Source of the DNA: Chloroflexota bacterium
Lineage (GTDB): Bacteria; Chloroflexota; UBA11872
Assembly: GCA_026707585.1 (NCBI GenBank)
Contig: JAPOWQ010000035.1
Location: 1-64,000, forward strand
DNA: 64,000 bases
Direction of reading: 5' to 3'
The notes beneath the pieces are model-generated. The model was not told the DNA's origin and searched no databases. It worked only from the letters and a program-made list of their open reading frames with translations. A program made the translations under genes and the position numbers. This document shows positions 17,634 through 26,731 of the stretch, in pieces (within the stretch, counting starts at the first letter, position 1; every line of letters begins with the position of its first letter).

Positions 17634-18728
17634 GTGACCACGGACGTAACGGTGCTCGGCGCCGGCAACACCGGCTTCGCGGTGGCGGCCAACCTGACGC
17701 TGGCGGGGCACTCGGTCACCCTGGCCGAACTGCCGGACTTTCCCGATGCCATCGCGCCCGTGCGCGATTCGCGCACCATCGAATTGCTGGGCGTCGCGCA
17801 CACCGGCGAAGCCCGCATCGCCGACATCACGGACGACGTTGCGAACGCTGCCGTGGCTTCGGACACGCTCATGGTCATCGTGCCCGCCTACGGCCACGCG
17901 CCCTGGGCTGAAGCGCTCGCGCCCCACCTGCGCGATGACCACACGCTGACCCTGATGCCCGGCACTCTGGGCGCGCTGGAAGTCGCCCGCATACTGCGCG
18001 CAGCCGGCGCGCCGCCTATCCCCGTGGCCGAGACCGACACCGCGCCCTACGTCTGCCGCAAGACCGGTCCCGCCGAGGCCACGATCTGGGGCGTGGTTCC
18101 GCACCTGGGCCTGGGCGTGTTCCCCGCCACGGCCACGGAGCGCGTGCATGCGGCGCTGGAGCTGTTCTTTCCGGGCATCGTGCCCCTGCCCGACGTGTTC
18201 GCCTGCGGACTCGGGGCCATGAATCCCGTGGTGCATCCGCCCGGCGTGCTGCTCAACGCCGGACGCATTGAGCGCTCGCGCGGCGAGTTCTACTTCTACG
18301 ACGAGGGCGTCACCCCCGGCGTGGTCGACGCCATCATGGCGCTGGACGAAGAGCGCCGGGCGGTGGCCGCCGCCCTCGGCCACCAGTTGCCCGACGCCGC
18401 CCAAGCATTCCACGCCGCCGGCTTCGGCCCGGCCGCCGACCCGCCCGATCTCTGGGCCACCATCAACGGCAGCCGGATGCTCACCGCCCTCAAGGCCCCC
18501 GGCCAGCTCGACACCCGCTGGCTCTCCGAGGACGTCCCCTACGGCCTCCGCGCCTGGTCCGGCCTCGGCGCCGCCCTCAACGTCCCCACCCCCGTCATCG
18601 ACGCCGTCATCACCCTCGGCCTCACCGTCCTGCACCAACCCCTCCACACCAACCGACGCACCCTCGCTGACCTGGGCATCGACGGCATGAACCGGGACCA
18701 GATGCTGGCCTACGCCCGCGAGGGCTGA
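17634..18728 (+). CDS. NAD/NADP octopine/nopaline dehydrogenase family protein
   Basis: The 364-residue product opens with the Rossmann motif VTVLGAGNTGFAVAANLTLA. The C-terminal alpha-helical domain characteristic of opine dehydrogenases carries CGLGAMNPVVHPPGVLLNAG with the conserved His. These enzymes reduce or oxidise imines of amino acids and keto acids. The start is GTG 17634, at the glycine-rich strand. It is followed 30 bp later by the toroid protein. Confidence 0.87.
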   Translation: MTTDVTVLGAGNTGFAVAANLTLAGHSVTLAELPDFPDAIAPVRDSRTIELLGVAHTGEARIADITDDVANAAVASDTLMVIVPAYGHAPWAEALAPHLRDDHTLTLMPGTLGALEVARILRAAGAPPIPVAETDTAPYVCRKTGPAEATIWGVVPHLGLGVFPATATERVHAALELFFPGIVPLPDVFACGLGAMNPVVHPPGVLLNAGRIERSRGEFYFYDEGVTPGVVDAIMALDEERRAVAAALGHQLPDAAQAFHAAGFGPAADPPDLWATINGSRMLTALKAPGQLDTRWLSEDVPYGLRAWSGLGAALNVPTPVIDAVITLGLTVLHQPLHTNRRTLADLGIDGMNRDQMLAYAREG

Positions 18729-18758
18729 AGCCGCGGCGCCGTCGCGAGGAATCGAGAA

Positions 18759-19883
18759 GTGCAGGCGGACCAGGACGACTCAACAGATCGGGCCTCTCCG
18801 CCGCCCCTGATCTCGCAGTCCAGCGGCCTCCACAACCCCCCGCCCTGGCTGCGCGACCAGGTCGTCAGCTACGTGGCGAGCGTCGAAACTCCCCCCGACG
18901 ATCCCCTGCCCTTCCGCGACAACCCCCAACCCGGCGCCCCCGCCAACATCGAGACCGCCGTCTGGGCACTGTCCGCTCTCCGGCAAGTGGGCGCCCAGGA
19001 CGCAATCGATCGCGCCCGTCCCCGCGCGCTGGCCGCCCTGCGCGCCGCCTACAACCCCGACTTGGGTATCTACGAACCCAACAAGACCCAGGTCGGCGGC
19101 GGCCCGGGCACCTGGCGCATGCATTTCGACGCCGTCGTGCGCATCGGCTTCCAGCTACTGGACGAACGCCCGCGACCCTTCCCGCGCGGCCTGGAACGCC
19201 TGTCCGCCTTGCCCTGGGCGCCCGTCGGCGAGGACGCCTGGCTCCGCTGGCTGGACCAGATCTGGGCCGAAGATCCCCGCGCCGCCGCCAAGGCCGCCTT
19301 CCAGTACCTCTGGCTCTACACCCGGTTCGCGGGAACCAACCACGTCGACGACCTCGACGATCAGGCCCAACAGGTCCTGGCCTACCTCGAGTCCCGCCGC
19401 GACCCCGCCACCGGCTTCATCGGCATGGGTCCCGACGTGGACCTCGGTTGGGCCATGCGCGGCCACCGCAACCTCGCCCTCAACCTGCTCTGGCCCCTGG
19501 GCGTGGAGGAGCCGGGGATTGAGCGGATGATCGACGCCACGCTGGCCTGCCAGCGGCCCGACGGCCTGTTCCACGACGGCAGCATGTGCGCCGACATGGA
19601 CGCCGTCCACCTGCTGGCCGAATACGGCCGCCGCACCGGCCATCGACGCGCCGAGACCATCCAGTCCACCCGACGCTGCGTCGCCGCCATGTTCCGGCGC
19701 CTCGCTTCACCCAACGGCGGCTTCTTATACGAACTCACCGAACGCCAATCCACCGACCCCGCCACCATCCACACCACCAACGGTCTCGCCTTCGCCCTCT
19801 ACACCCTCAACTACTGGCAAGCCTTGGACGTTGATGCCCGCAATGACATGGAGGAGGCGCTGGCCGCCTGTCGTCAGATGTAG
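18759..19883 (+). CDS. Alpha/alpha-toroid protein (prenyltransferase/squalene-cyclase-like repeats)
   Basis: The 374-residue product shows repeated helix pairs with motifs such as NIETAVWALSALRQ, AYNPDLGIYEP, HFDAVVRIGFQLL and CQRPDGLFHDGS, typical of terpenoid-cyclase or glycosidase-like toroids. There is no DXDD cyclase motif, so it is probably not a squalene-hopene cyclase. Function is unknown. GTG 18759 follows a GAGGA-type ribosome site. Confidence 0.65.
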   Translation: MQADQDDSTDRASPPPLISQSSGLHNPPPWLRDQVVSYVASVETPPDDPLPFRDNPQPGAPANIETAVWALSALRQVGAQDAIDRARPRALAALRAAYNPDLGIYEPNKTQVGGGPGTWRMHFDAVVRIGFQLLDERPRPFPRGLERLSALPWAPVGEDAWLRWLDQIWAEDPRAAAKAAFQYLWLYTRFAGTNHVDDLDDQAQQVLAYLESRRDPATGFIGMGPDVDLGWAMRGHRNLALNLLWPLGVEEPGIERMIDATLACQRPDGLFHDGSMCADMDAVHLLAEYGRRTGHRRAETIQSTRRCVAAMFRRLASPNGGFLYELTERQSTDPATIHTTNGLAFALYTLNYWQALDVDARNDMEEALAACRQM

Positions 19884-19893
19884 GACTTTCCGC

Positions 19894-21089
19894 TTAGTAG
19901 ATCGCTTTCAGCAGGCTGGTCAACTCGGTGACGTTGGGTTGGACCGGACTGTTTTGGACCACGCGGGTGTTGCTGAGGGTGGCCGCCGCTACGTCGGGCA
20001 GCCAGGAGCACTCGACCCCCACCTCGCGGAGCGTCGTCGGGAGCCCGACCTGATCCACCAACCGCTCGATGACCCCCACCGCAGCCTGGGCTCGCTCTGG
20101 TGCTCCGATCACGTCGGCTGGCACGCCCAGCGGCTCGGCCAGTTCGGCCATCAGCGTTGGGTTGCGTTCGGCCGCCAGCCGCATTACCGGCAACAAGCAG
20201 ACCGTGTTGGCCACGCCGTGTGGGATGCGCGCCCGCGCGCCGACGGCATGCGCCAGGCCGTGCACCAGGATGACGCCGGCATTGGCCAGGCTGTAGCCGG
20301 CCTGCAGGCAGGCGTAGGCCATCTGGTCGCGGGCCTCCTGGTCGGACCCGTCGGCCACGGCGCGCGGCAGGAACTCCAGCGTGCGGCCCATGGCGTCGGC
20401 CGCCGCCTGGCGGGTGTGTTGGGTGGCACGCCGGGTGATGAACGACTCCGCCGCGTGGCAGAAGGTGTCCATGCCGGTGGCCGCCGTGATGTGCGACGGG
20501 ACCGAGTCGGTCAGGGCCGGGTCGATCAGCGCCGTCTGCGGATAGATGAACGGGCTGACAACCGTCAGCTTGTTGGAGCGGTCCGGCAGCACCATCACGG
20601 CGTTACCGGTCACCTCAGAAGCGGTGCCGGCGGTCGTGGGGATGCTGATGGTGGGAACGCCGGGTTTTCGCACCACCTCCACGCCAATCCAGTCCTCGGC
20701 CCTGCCCCGTTGGTAACCACGCAGGCGGCGATCTGCGAGGTGTCCATGGCGCTGCCGCCGCCCAGGCCCAGCACCACGGCGGGGTCGGCCTCGCGGATGG
20801 CCTGAGCGCAGGCGTCCACGCTGACGGTGGGCGGTTCCGGCTCCGCTTCGTCCCAGACCGTGGCGACAATGTTGGCGCGATCCAACTCGTCCGTCACGCG
20901 CTCGACCACGCCGGCCTCGACCAGTCCCTTGTCAGTGACGATCAGCGCCGGCCCGTCGGCAATGCGCCGCACGTGGTCGGGCAACTCGTCCAGGCAGCCG
21001 CGTCCGAAGACGACGGTGGGCGTGGTGCGGTAGGTCCATCGGTCCAGCAGTTGGGGCATGCGGTGAATCTCGGGCGGCCGGCCGGTCAT
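19894..21089 (-). pseudogene. Iron-containing alcohol dehydrogenase, broken by a 1-base frameshift
   Basis: The two halves of one Fe-ADH lie in different frames. The N-terminal half (from 21089 or 21059) has VVFGRGCLDELP and VLGLGGGSAMDTSQIAACVV. The C-terminal half has PTISIPTTAGTASEVTGNAV and the iron-binding HGLAHAVGARARIPHG. The frame is lost at the CCCC run 20705-20708. One added base restores TNGGRAEDWIGVEVVRKPG, exactly the family sequence. It could be a real pseudogene or a homopolymer sequencing error. It is divergent from the Ldh gene. Confidence 0.85.
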
Positions 21090-21142
21090 TATGTCGGCAA
21101 AGTCCCTACCATGCGCTGGACCACTGCCCGGCGGATTCGCCA

Positions 21143-22183
21143 ATGATCGACCTCGACATCGACGGCGTCAGCGCCGCATCCACGCGCATCTTCGCGGCCG
21201 CCGGAATGCCCGGCGACATGGCCGAGCAACTGACGGTCTGGCTGGTGAGCTCCAACCTTTCGGGGCATCCCTCGCACGGGTTGCAGCGCGTCACCGAATA
21301 CGTGCGGCAGATCCAGGATGGGACCATGGATCCGACCGCCCGGCCGCGCGTGCACCTGGAAACCGGTACCACGGTGGTGCTGGATGGCCAGGCGGGGCCT
21401 GGGCACTTTGCCGCTGACCGGCTGACGCGCGAACTGGCCGGCAAGTGCCGCGAATCGCAGATTGCAATGGGCGGGATCATCAACGGCCGCCACATCGGGC
21501 GACTGGGCGAGTGGGGCGAGCTGGCGGCCGACCTGGGGGTGCTGCTGTACATCTCGCTGGGCTCGGCCAGCGGCTGGATGACGGCCACCTTTGGGGCGGC
21601 GGAAGGTCGACTGGGAACCAATCCGATCGCCTTCGGCGCGCCCGGGCAGGACGGCGACTCGTTCGTGATGGACTTCGCCACCAGCGCCGCGGCCGAGGGC
21701 AAAGTCCGGGTCGCCCGTGACAGCGGCAAGTCCGTGCCGGAAGGCTGGATTCGCGACGCCGACGGCCGCGCCACCACCGACCCCAACGACTTCTACGACG
21801 GCGGCACGATGCTGACATTCGGCGAGCACAAGGGCTCCGCCATCGCCATCATGACGACGCTGTTCTCGGTGGTAACGGCGAGCGCGGGAGAGGACATAGG
21901 TGACGGCGCATCCGTGTTCGCCTTCGCCGTCGACCCCAATGCCTTCGGTCGCGGGAAAGAGACGCGGGCACTCATCCAGCACCAACTCGACCGCGTGCGA
22001 TCCGCGGCGCCCGCCCCGGGCTTCAGCGACGTGCAGGTTCCGGGCGACTTCGAACGCCGCTCCCGCGCCGCCCTTTCCGGCGGCCCGCTGCAACTTCCGG
22101 AGCCAACCTGGGAAGGATTCCTGCAGGCCGCGGATCGGGTGGAGATTCCACGGGTGGAGATTGAGGCGCTGGCACTGGCGTAG
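21143..22183 (+). CDS. Ldh family oxidoreductase (malate/L-lactate/ureidoglycolate dehydrogenase type)
   Basis: The 346-residue product belongs to the type-2 malate/L-lactate dehydrogenase superfamily, which uses NAD(P) without a Rossmann fold. It shows NLSGHPSHGLQRVTEYV with the catalytic His, GIINGRHIGRLGEW, GRLGTNPIAFGAP and the NAD-loop MDFATSAAAEGKVRVAR. It is paralogous to the gene at 25556. The substrate is probably a 2-hydroxyacid. It starts 54 bp from the divergent Fe-ADH. Confidence 0.92.
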   Translation: MIDLDIDGVSAASTRIFAAAGMPGDMAEQLTVWLVSSNLSGHPSHGLQRVTEYVRQIQDGTMDPTARPRVHLETGTTVVLDGQAGPGHFAADRLTRELAGKCRESQIAMGGIINGRHIGRLGEWGELAADLGVLLYISLGSASGWMTATFGAAEGRLGTNPIAFGAPGQDGDSFVMDFATSAAAEGKVRVARDSGKSVPEGWIRDADGRATTDPNDFYDGGTMLTFGEHKGSAIAIMTTLFSVVTASAGEDIGDGASVFAFAVDPNAFGRGKETRALIQHQLDRVRSAAPAPGFSDVQVPGDFERRSRAALSGGPLQLPEPTWEGFLQAADRVEIPRVEIEALALA

Positions 22184-22226
22184 ACGTCCGCGGAAGCCGA
22201 GTGCGCTGGTCAGGACGGTTCGGCTG

Positions 22227-22808
22227 ATGACAAGCAGAAGGCTCCGCACGCACCAGGTCACTCTGCGATTGGGACCGGTGACGCTACGTCCGCTGACTGA
22301 GGACGACTGGGACTTTGTGGTTGGCTGGTGGAACGATCCGGAGATTGCCTCCGACGCCGACTCGAACGAGGGGCCGTACAGCCTCCGGCAGGTGCAGAAG
22401 ATCATGCGCCGCATCTCGAGTCACGCGTACTGCTTCGTCATTGAGTTCAATGGTCGGCCGGTCGGCGAGTGCTGGCTACAAGAGATGAACCTGGACCGGA
22501 TCCTGCGGCGGCATCCGGGGTTGGACTGCCGGCGCATCGACATCGAGATCGAGAAGGCCTTTTGGGGTCGGGGGATTGGCACGGCGGCGATCCGGATGCT
22601 GATTGAGTTTGGATTCGAGAGGGAGGGGGCTGACGCGATCTTTGCGATGGACGTGGCCGACGACAACCCGCGAAGCCGTCGGGCGTTCGAGAAGGCCGGA
22701 TTTGAGTTGTACGACACGGTTTCGCAGCCAGCCGACGCGCGCGCGAACGCCAGCTATGACCTCGTCATTTGGGCGAAACGCCACGTCGGACGGCTGGCTG
22801 CGGAGTAG
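22227..22808 (+). CDS. GNAT family N-acetyltransferase
   Basis: The 193-residue product resembles RimJ/AAC(6')-like acetyltransferases: VTLRPLTEDDWDFVVGWWND, the acyl-CoA region IEIEKAFWGRGIGTAAIRML, and the terminal DNPRSRRAFEKAGFELYD. The target is unknown. It sits between the Ldh gene and nfeD on the same strand. Confidence 0.87.
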   Translation: MTSRRLRTHQVTLRLGPVTLRPLTEDDWDFVVGWWNDPEIASDADSNEGPYSLRQVQKIMRRISSHAYCFVIEFNGRPVGECWLQEMNLDRILRRHPGLDCRRIDIEIEKAFWGRGIGTAAIRMLIEFGFEREGADAIFAMDVADDNPRSRRAFEKAGFELYDTVSQPADARANASYDLVIWAKRHVGRLAAE

Positions 22809-22841
22809 TCTGAAAGGGACGAAGCCAGCGAGGACGCGGCA

Positions 22842-23279
22842 ATGCCCTGGTGGGTGTGGATCGTGGTCGGCGTGGTGCTGCTGGCCGCGGAATTGCTGGC
22901 CATCGAAGCCCAGTTCTACCTGGTGCTGCTGGGAATAGCCGCGCTGCTGACCGGGTTGGGTGTGGCGGTCGGCCTGCCGGGGCAGCCGGTCGCCGAGTGG
23001 GTGGTCTTTGTGGTGCTGGCGTTGGTCCTGATGTTCGGCCTCCGGCGGCAGCTCTACGGCCGGCTGGTTGGCTCGCCGCCACCCATGTACGAAGCGGTGG
23101 TGGGCGAGATTGCCACGGTGTCCGAGAGCATTGAACCGGGCGCGCAGGGCCGCGCGCGCCTGCGGGGCACCGACTGGACCGCCCGCAACGTGGGCCGCAC
23201 GAAACTAACCGAAGGCCAGCGGGCGCGTATCGAACGCGTCGAGAACCTGATCGTCGACCTGAGAGCGGAGGAGGAGTAA
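22842..23279 (+). CDS. nfeD: NfeD-like membrane protein
   Basis: The 145-residue product has N-terminal membrane helices (WVWIVVGVVLLAAELLAIEA, then FYLVLLGIAALLTGLG and VVFVVLALVLMFG). A cytoplasmic OB-fold like C-terminal domain (VGEIATVSESIEPGAQGRAR) follows. NfeD proteins partner with SPFH proteins encoded next to them, as here. This is the short form without the serine-protease domain. Confidence 0.9.
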   Translation: MPWWVWIVVGVVLLAAELLAIEAQFYLVLLGIAALLTGLGVAVGLPGQPVAEWVVFVVLALVLMFGLRRQLYGRLVGSPPPMYEAVVGEIATVSESIEPGAQGRARLRGTDWTARNVGRTKLTEGQRARIERVENLIVDLRAEEE

Positions 23280-23281
23280 GC

Positions 23282-24229
23282 GTGGAGGGTATGGGAATCA
23301 TCGGCCTGATCGTGGTGGGCGCGATCGTGCTTCTGGTGGTCGTGGTCCTCTTCAAGACCGCCGTGATCGTGCCGCAGCAGTCGGCCTACGTGATCGAGCG
23401 GCTGGGCCGTTACAGTCGCACCTTGCAAGCAGGCTTTCACATCCTGCTGCCGTTCCTGGACACCATCGCTTACAAGCACACGCTCAAGGAACAGGCCATC
23501 GACATCTCGGAACAGCTCTGCATCACGCGCGACAACGTGCAAGTCGGCGTGGACGGGGTGCTGTACCTCCAGGTGCTGGAGCCGCGGCAGGCGTCGTATG
23601 GCATCACGAATTACCAGTTCGCCATTGCCCAGCTGGCACAGACGACACTGCGCAGCGAGGTCGGCAAGATCGACCTGGACCGCACGTTCGAAGAGCGGTC
23701 CTCAATCAACCGCCTGATCGTAAACGAGCTGGACCAGGCCTCGGCGCCCTGGGGTGTGAAGGTGCTGCGCTACGAGATCCGCAACATCAACCCCCCGACC
23801 GACGTGCTGAACGCGATGGAGAAGCAGATGCGCGCGGAGCGAGAAAAGCGCGCGGTGATCCTGAGTTCAGAGGGCGAGCGGGACGCCAAGATCAACGAGG
23901 CGGAAGGCGAGAAGCAGCGGGTCATCAAGGAATCCGAAGCTACGCGCACGCAGCAGATCAACGAGGCCCAGGGCGAAGCCGAGGCCATCCTGGCCGTGGC
24001 CACGGCCTCGGCGGAGGGCATCACGCGGATCGGCCAGTCCGTAAGCGGCGATGGTGGCATGGACGCCATGCGGCTGCGCGTGGCCGAGCAGTACATCGCC
24101 CAGTTCGGCCAGATCGCCAAGGAAGGCAACACCCTGGTGGTGCCCGCCAACCTGAGCGACCTGTCGTCCATGCTGGCCCTGGCGTCGACGATCGTGAAGA
24201 ACGACCAGGAGCCGTCGACCGAGCGCTAG
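23282..24229 (+). CDS. SPFH/band-7 (stomatin-like) membrane protein
   Basis: The 315-residue product has an N-terminal helix, then YVIERLGRYSRTLQAGFHIL, YKHTLKEQAIDISEQ and the band-7 core up to RNINPPTDVLNAMEKQMRAE. A long coiled coil (about 185-240) rich in Glu and Lys closes it. These proteins form membrane microdomain scaffolds with NfeD. The GTG start is 2 bp from the nfeD stop; ATG 23291 is an alternative. Confidence 0.93.
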   Translation: MEGMGIIGLIVVGAIVLLVVVVLFKTAVIVPQQSAYVIERLGRYSRTLQAGFHILLPFLDTIAYKHTLKEQAIDISEQLCITRDNVQVGVDGVLYLQVLEPRQASYGITNYQFAIAQLAQTTLRSEVGKIDLDRTFEERSSINRLIVNELDQASAPWGVKVLRYEIRNINPPTDVLNAMEKQMRAEREKRAVILSSEGERDAKINEAEGEKQRVIKESEATRTQQINEAQGEAEAILAVATASAEGITRIGQSVSGDGGMDAMRLRVAEQYIAQFGQIAKEGNTLVVPANLSDLSSMLALASTIVKNDQEPSTER

Positions 24230-24247
24230 CCGGTCAGTTCGTCGCGG

Positions 24248-25516
24248 TCACCAGAGACATAGCGGGGACGCCAGCCTTGCGCGATAAGTTCCCAGCAGAC
24301 TCGCGCAGGCATCGGAAAACTCGGCATCGGCAGCCGGCTGGAATCCGGAGGGCTCGGGCAGTTCCTGGGCCCACGCGAGGGCCGCGCGCAGGCCCTGCAG
24401 GTTTCGTGTGAAATCGGGGTCGGTGTGCGTGCTCAGTTCCACGACCGCTACATGGATGCCTCTCCCGACAAGGAATCTCGAGGCCTGACCGCTGAGGGGG
24501 TAAGCGGTCCACCCCCTCAGGTAAGTGTATTGAGCGGCCCGGGTGATGGCGCTCGCAAGCTCAACCGAGCCGCTGCCAGGACCCGGCACGACCAGGCCGC
24601 CCTTGCTGTGAAAGAAGATCGCCGCAACAAACGGCCGGTCAACGAGATACCCGGCAAGGGCTCGGGTCTCAGGCTCGGAAAACGGCCGCGTGCCGCCGCC
24701 GCCGGGGACAAGGCCTGAGGGTCCGTAGGAGTCGGGCTGCCAGCCCGCGTCCCAGTTGCGGTTGAGGTCGACACCGTTGGCGTTTACGCGTGTGCCTGCC
24801 GCCGCGCCGTCGGGGTTGACGTCGGGAAGAAACACCAGGCCGACGCCATCGGGAATCTCCGAGAGATTCTCTCGGAAGTAGTCCAGCAGCAGATTGGCGA
24901 GAACCGTGGAATTCGCCTCGTTGCCCTGGTGGATGCCGCCGATGGCCGCGACCCAGCGCGGCCCATCGCCCAACTCCACGCCGCGGATCGCGCGTCCCTG
25001 GACCGAGTGGCCCAACAGCACGGGGGTGCCCACAACCGCTTGCGCCACCTTGTCCGCCGTCTGCGCTGCGATTGGTGTCGGTGGGGGATCGGAGGACACG
25101 CCGCGGCCGGTAGGCGGTGGAGGTTTCCCCGGCTCGAGGTCATCCACCTTCGATTCCGGCGTGGGCTGCACGTCCGCGTTCGGTCCGGGCTGCGAGGACT
25201 CGGTGCTCGACGTGTCCTGGGTGGCCACGGCGACCGCAGGGGTTGGGGATGAGGTGTAGGTATCGGTAGTCGGCGCGGCCAGGCTTACCGGGACGCTGAT
25301 CAAGTGAAGCAGGCAGGCCGTGCCGAGGATGGCGACCAGCGCCAGGAGATTGGATGCGCCGACTCGACACCGTGCCTTGACGCCTACCACGCACCCAGCC
25401 AGCGAGGCAGCGCGGCCTGAGGCCTGGCGATGGGAGTTCCGGCAATTTGAGCGCTGGCCCGTGGCGGCAACTCCCGTCTGTTCCGGGTAGGCGCAGCGCT
25501 GACGGCTGCGTACCAT
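24248..25516 (-). CDS. M14-family zinc carboxypeptidase, exported
   Basis: The catalytic domain shows the M14 zinc ligands His and Glu in GGIHQGNEANS, the VNANGVDLNRNWD stretch with its substrate-binding Arg, the third His in IFFHSKGGLV, and the catalytic Glu in VAVVELSTHTD. Before it lies a membrane/signal segment (LLALVAILGTACLLHLIS) and a 70-residue Pro/Ser/Thr linker. A start at ATG 25516 leaves a long basic N-tail; GTG 25390 would put the signal peptide closer to the start. It likely trims peptides or peptidoglycan outside the cell. Confidence 0.85.
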   Translation of the reverse strand: MVRSRQRCAYPEQTGVAATGQRSNCRNSHRQASGRAASLAGCVVGVKARCRVGASNLLALVAILGTACLLHLISVPVSLAAPTTDTYTSSPTPAVAVATQDTSSTESSQPGPNADVQPTPESKVDDLEPGKPPPPTGRGVSSDPPPTPIAAQTADKVAQAVVGTPVLLGHSVQGRAIRGVELGDGPRWVAAIGGIHQGNEANSTVLANLLLDYFRENLSEIPDGVGLVFLPDVNPDGAAAGTRVNANGVDLNRNWDAGWQPDSYGPSGLVPGGGGTRPFSEPETRALAGYLVDRPFVAAIFFHSKGGLVVPGPGSGSVELASAITRAAQYTYLRGWTAYPLSGQASRFLVGRGIHVAVVELSTHTDPDFTRNLQGLRAALAWAQELPEPSGFQPAADAEFSDACASLLGTYRARLASPLCLW

Positions 25517-25555
25517 GCGGCTGATCTTTGCTGCCGCGTTTGACCCGAGGATCGC

Positions 25556-26605
25556 ATGCCGACATTCGCCGTTGAGCCGTTGACCAAAGCCACCGCCCGC
25601 GTGTTGGGCGCGGCGGGTACGCCGGACGACATTGCCGGCAAGCTGGCGCGCTGGCTCATCAACGCCAACCTGTCCGGGCATCCCTCGCACGGAGTCATCC
25701 GGGTGACCCAGTACCTGGCCCAAATCAAGGACGGCGCCTACCGGCCGGCGGAGCGTCCGCGGGTGGTATCCGAGAGCGAGACTTCGGTGGTGATGGAGGG
25801 CGGCGGGGCCTTCGGGCACCTGGCGGCCGAGGAACTGACGATCCGGTTGGTGGAAAAGTCGCGCGTCTCGCGGGTGGCGGTGGGCGGCATCGCGCGCTGC
25901 AACCACATCGGGCGTCTGGGCGAGTGGTCGGAATTGGCCGTCTCGATGGGCGCGGTCTTCCTGATGGTCGCGGGTGGTCCCGGCATGATGCGCACCGCCC
26001 CGTTCGGCGGCCGCGAGGGCCGCATGAGCACCAACCCGATCAGTTTTGGGGCGCCGGCGGGCGACGCCGACCCGATCGTCCTGGACTTCGCCACCACGGC
26101 CGCGGCCGAGGGCAAGATCCGGGTGGCCCGCGACAAGGGCGTGGAGATTCCGCCCGGCCAGATCCTGGACAACCAGGGCCGGCCCTCCATCAATCCCAAC
26201 GACCTCTACGACAACGGCGTCATGCTCCCCTTCGGCGGGCACAAGGGCTATGGCCTGATGCTGATGATCGAGTTACTGGCCTCCAACCTGGTGGGCGACA
26301 CGATTACCGGCGAGCCACAGTCGCCAATCGGCACGTTCGCGCTGGCCATCGACCCCGACGCGCTGGGCGCCGGCGACACCTTTGCGGCCATGAACGACGC
26401 CACGATCAACCGGGTCAAGCTGACGGCAGCGGCTCCGGGCTTCGACGAAGTGCTGGTCCCCGGCGACATCGAGCGCACGTCGCGCAAGACGGTGGCGGCC
26501 GCGGGCGTGGAGCTCCCCGACGCGACCTGGAACGACGTGCTGGCCTCCGCGGCCGAGGTGGGTCTGGACCCGGCGGAAGTGAACGCGATCGCGGCAGGCG
26601 AATAG
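25556..26605 (+). CDS. Ldh family oxidoreductase, second paralogue
   Basis: This 349-residue protein has the same motif set as the 21143 gene: NLSGHPSHGVIRVTQYL, GGIARCNHIGRLGEW, REGRMSTNPISFGAP, LDFATTAAAEGKIRVARDKG and HKGYGLMLMIELLA. It is clearly paralogous but diverged, so the two may act on different 2-hydroxyacids. It is divergent from the M14 gene with a 39-bp gap. Confidence 0.92.
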   Translation: MPTFAVEPLTKATARVLGAAGTPDDIAGKLARWLINANLSGHPSHGVIRVTQYLAQIKDGAYRPAERPRVVSESETSVVMEGGGAFGHLAAEELTIRLVEKSRVSRVAVGGIARCNHIGRLGEWSELAVSMGAVFLMVAGGPGMMRTAPFGGREGRMSTNPISFGAPAGDADPIVLDFATTAAAEGKIRVARDKGVEIPPGQILDNQGRPSINPNDLYDNGVMLPFGGHKGYGLMLMIELLASNLVGDTITGEPQSPIGTFALAIDPDALGAGDTFAAMNDATINRVKLTAAAPGFDEVLVPGDIERTSRKTVAAAGVELPDATWNDVLASAAEVGLDPAEVNAIAAGE

Positions 26606-26731
26606 CGGCGGCGAGCGAGCGACTCTGAGTGAAAGCGCCACGTGAGCTTGAACGTTGGCCGCCCTCGGCTCGCTGCCGCAACGGCGCCACCTCGTAGGTC
26701 CCAGCCCGTGGGAGTGATCACGTGCAGACTG

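Noticed and set aside
18759-19883. Squalene-hopene cyclase
   Set aside because: The toroid repeats fit, but the catalytic DXDD motif and QW motifs are absent and the protein is too short.
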